A DNA stretch of 28,317 nucleotides from Chara braunii (Eukaryota > Streptophyta > Charophyceae > Charales > Characeae): the NCBI GenBank assembly GCA_003427395.1, contig BFEA01001313.1, forward strand, positions 8,452-36,768, read 5' to 3'. The translations under genes were made by a program, and so were the position numbers. How positions within the stretch are numbered: position 1 is the stretch's first letter; each line of letters opens with the position of its first letter. Positions 26,798 through 28,317 of this stretch are shown here, piece after piece. The notes beneath the pieces were generated by a model. That model searched no databases and was not told the DNA's origin. It saw only the letters and a list, made by a program, of their open reading frames with translations.

Positions 26798-27151
26798 GGT
26801 TTCCGTTGTTGTGAGCTGCCTAAACCGAGTCGTCGTATAAGCATCAAGGAATTTATCGATAGCATCCTCGACGGCCANCAGGCATCCATTTATCTGTCTG
26901 CCACATCAAACGTTGACGNCCTTGGCAACGTCACACCTTTGGTGCCTGCTGCTCTCACTTTCTCGCNGTCAAGCTCTCCTGTAGTGGCAGACACCTTTGC
27001 CAGCGGAGGGGGGGGCGAAATCNGGGGCCGACAACATGTCACGTCCCTGAAAANGTCNAGCGACGACGCTCCAGTTGTTGCGGTGGTGGGATTAGCCGCA
27101 TCGACTTCACCAACGAAGGAGCGGAGGAATAGATCGGATGGTAAGCGGTGA
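26798..27151 (+). pseudogene. Coding segment spanning the duplication right border
   Basis: An open frame of 117 codons without an ATG at its start, with blocks RRISIKEFIDSILDGQQASI and NVTPLVPAALTFSPSSSP, then a Gly tract and AVVGLAASTSPTKERRNR, ending TGA at 27151. In copy 1 (25872 onward) the frame reads the same until the duplication joint at 26052 and then becomes nonsense, which supports copy 2 holding the ancestral right half. It could be an exon; no domain is recognised. Confidence 0.4.
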
Positions 27152-27211
27152 ACAACGCCACTAACCTCTGCATACCCACAAAGACANAATGCGAGAGCGC
27201 GACTTTCGTCG

Positions 27212-27517
27212 TAGTCCGGATNTCGGCAGACTTCAATTTAGACCATGCACACAAGGTGTGACTGCAGTGCCTGTCAATACGAGGAAGTGCGGATGCCGAC
27301 AGACTTGAACANCCACTCCTTCGTGCTACATGAGATNGGCCCTCCAGTGAGTCGGCCACGTTGCCAGTCGGGGNCAGCCTCGAAGGAGGGGTGACTTTCT
27401 CTTATCGGAAGGACTAGTGGTTTTAGTTCGCGAGTATCCGCACTTCCTGNGTCGATGCATACTGCGGTTAGTCTCTGTGTGCATGTTGTGGATAGAAGTC
27501 CACCGAAATCNCGACTT
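27212..27517. repeat. Last four copies of the dispersed 22-bp motif
   Basis: Orientation A at 27212-27233 and 27285-27306, orientation B at 27424-27445 and 27496-27517. The A-A and B-B offsets are 73 and 72 bp, close to the 73-bp length of the B-A units near 23.2-23.6 kb. No motif copy was found after 27517. Confidence 0.8.
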
Positions 27518-27566
27518 CGGCGAACATCGCCCTTTCGNTTCTGTAGCTTGTTGTTGTTTTCCGTTA

Positions 27567-28317
27567 TCCAGGGCGGTGGTGTCTACCTTGAATGTACTCT
27601 TCGCTATGTTGTCCAACCNCAAACACACTCCTTGGTGCTCAGCACCATGTGAAATCGGTGCTCTTGGAGAGGTTCTGCATCTTGTAGGTTGTTCCATTAT
27701 TTTAGATTGTCCANCCGCCGGACTCATGTTGGGATATGTGTATTCATTTCTCGTTTTTCCTTTCTTCTATTTTACAGGGGTAGGGTCATCTCGCAAACGG
27801 AGCTTCTTGACATATCTGCACATATATTGCAGAAAGTCCCCGGGTTGACAACAAACAACAAGGATATGTTAAAGGCATCANGGGTTGATGTCGAGATCGG
27901 AAAGATACAACATGCCATAGCCANTGAGCAGTGTCTTCCCCTCCTTCCCNNGAAGAAGGGGACGTATCCATTATCTGTGACTAGANAGGTCAGACCATGT
28001 ATGGAAATTCTTAGCAATCCGCCATGCTATGAAGGACAATCCTTAGAGCCTTGTTTCTCACTGCCCTGCGTATGCATTGCTCTGTGTTGTGCANTGTGCN
28101 TCACAACACGTGNAGCACGTGGTGACGGGGGGGAAACTTTGCTCTAGCAACTGCGCCTCAACGTTTACGGGTTCAGGACGACATTATGCGCAGCTCGGCG
28201 CCGCCTCTCACAGTTCACTTCACCCTCATCGATAATCANTTGCGCATTGCAGCGAAAGATCTCCTCACCCTTTTGCATGTTGAGGGCAAGGTGAATGATG
28301 AAGTGGTTAAGTTCCAC
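27567..28317 (+). pseudogene. Coding fragment ending in Ulp1/C48-protease-like segment, cut by window end
   Basis: An acceptor-like TTTTCCGTTATCCAG ends at 27571; a frame with LNVLFAML, CEIGALGEVLHLVGC follows. A very strong acceptor TTTCTTCTATTTTACAG ends at 27777, after which one frame runs to TAG at 28145-28147 (blocks ISQTELLDISAHILQKVPG and PLSVTR). In a G7 run at 28127-28133 coding character moves to another frame that stays open to the end. Its last part, LRIAAKDLLTLLHVEG then KVNDEVVKF, resembles the 'DL.TL..G.WLNDEVINFY' segment that opens Ulp1-type SUMO protease (C48) domains. Trp is replaced by Lys-Val and the catalytic His, Asp and Cys would lie beyond the window. Ulp1-like domains occur in host deSUMOylases and in several plant DNA transposons. 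Confidence 0.4.

Larger units (their letters stand above)
26053..26978. repeat. 926-bp tandem duplication, copy 2
   Basis: Starts CGAAAAGTCC at 26053, as copy 1 does at 25127, and ends AAGCTCTC at 26978 as copy 1 does at 26052. Beyond 26978 it continues into unique sequence CTGTAGTGGC, so copy 2 holds the original right flank and copy 1 the original left flank. Several Ns in one copy are definite bases in the other. Confidence 0.92.

Overview
The window looks like a piece of a large, repeat-rich nuclear genome. It has long CT, GT, TA and ATT microsatellites, spliceosomal-type GT..AG junctions, no prokaryotic gene packing, a Ty3/gypsy-type integrase fragment, hAT-like non-autonomous transposons with 8-bp target duplications, and an assembly gap. 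A charophyte alga such as Chara is my best guess from overall character, but no marker gene fixes the species. I see no intact, confidently recognised cellular gene. Everything is repeats, transposon remains, or decayed or uncertain coding sequence.

Layout. 1-650: CT microsatellite and a CT-rich composite satellite. 650-2400: spacer holding three composite units built from a dispersed 22-bp motif. 2400-5720: array of diverged repeats of about 600-700 bp, three of which keep a similar ORF. 5720-8730: AT-rich, then mixed sequence with no recognised gene. 8731-11622 (minus): 5'-truncated Ty3/gypsy remnant, made of the integrase C-terminal half followed by an extra ORF joined through an ATGA stop-start overlap and broken by frameshifts. 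11640-13830: non-coding sequence, AT-rich at first, then packed with short near-perfect hairpins and ending in two tRNA-like modules. 13937-15328 (minus): a possible four-exon gene in which splice sites and phases agree, with decayed paralogous exon copies nearby. 15590-16942: microsatellites and purine tracts. 16943-18547: two related hAT-like elements in a TA microsatellite, the second containing the 475-base N gap. 18690-20480: two diverged copies of a segment of about 1.1 kb with ATT arrays. 20500-22050: minisatellites and a 29-bp-arm inverted repeat. 22386-24093: second cluster of the 22-bp motif, with a 261-bp MITE inserted in one unit. 24161-28317 (plus): a decayed coding region, including an exact 926-bp tandem duplication, that runs into a segment resembling the start of a Ulp1-type (C48) protease domain cut by the window end.

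The strongest unexplained signal is the 22-bp motif. Arms AAGTYCG and CGRACTT flank an asymmetric 8-nt core (CCGGGATC in one orientation). I count about 37 copies in both orientations, confined to 1.1-5.5 kb and 22.4-27.5 kb and absent from the 17 kb between. Inverted pairs recur at fixed offsets of exactly 93 bp on the left and 51 bp on the right.
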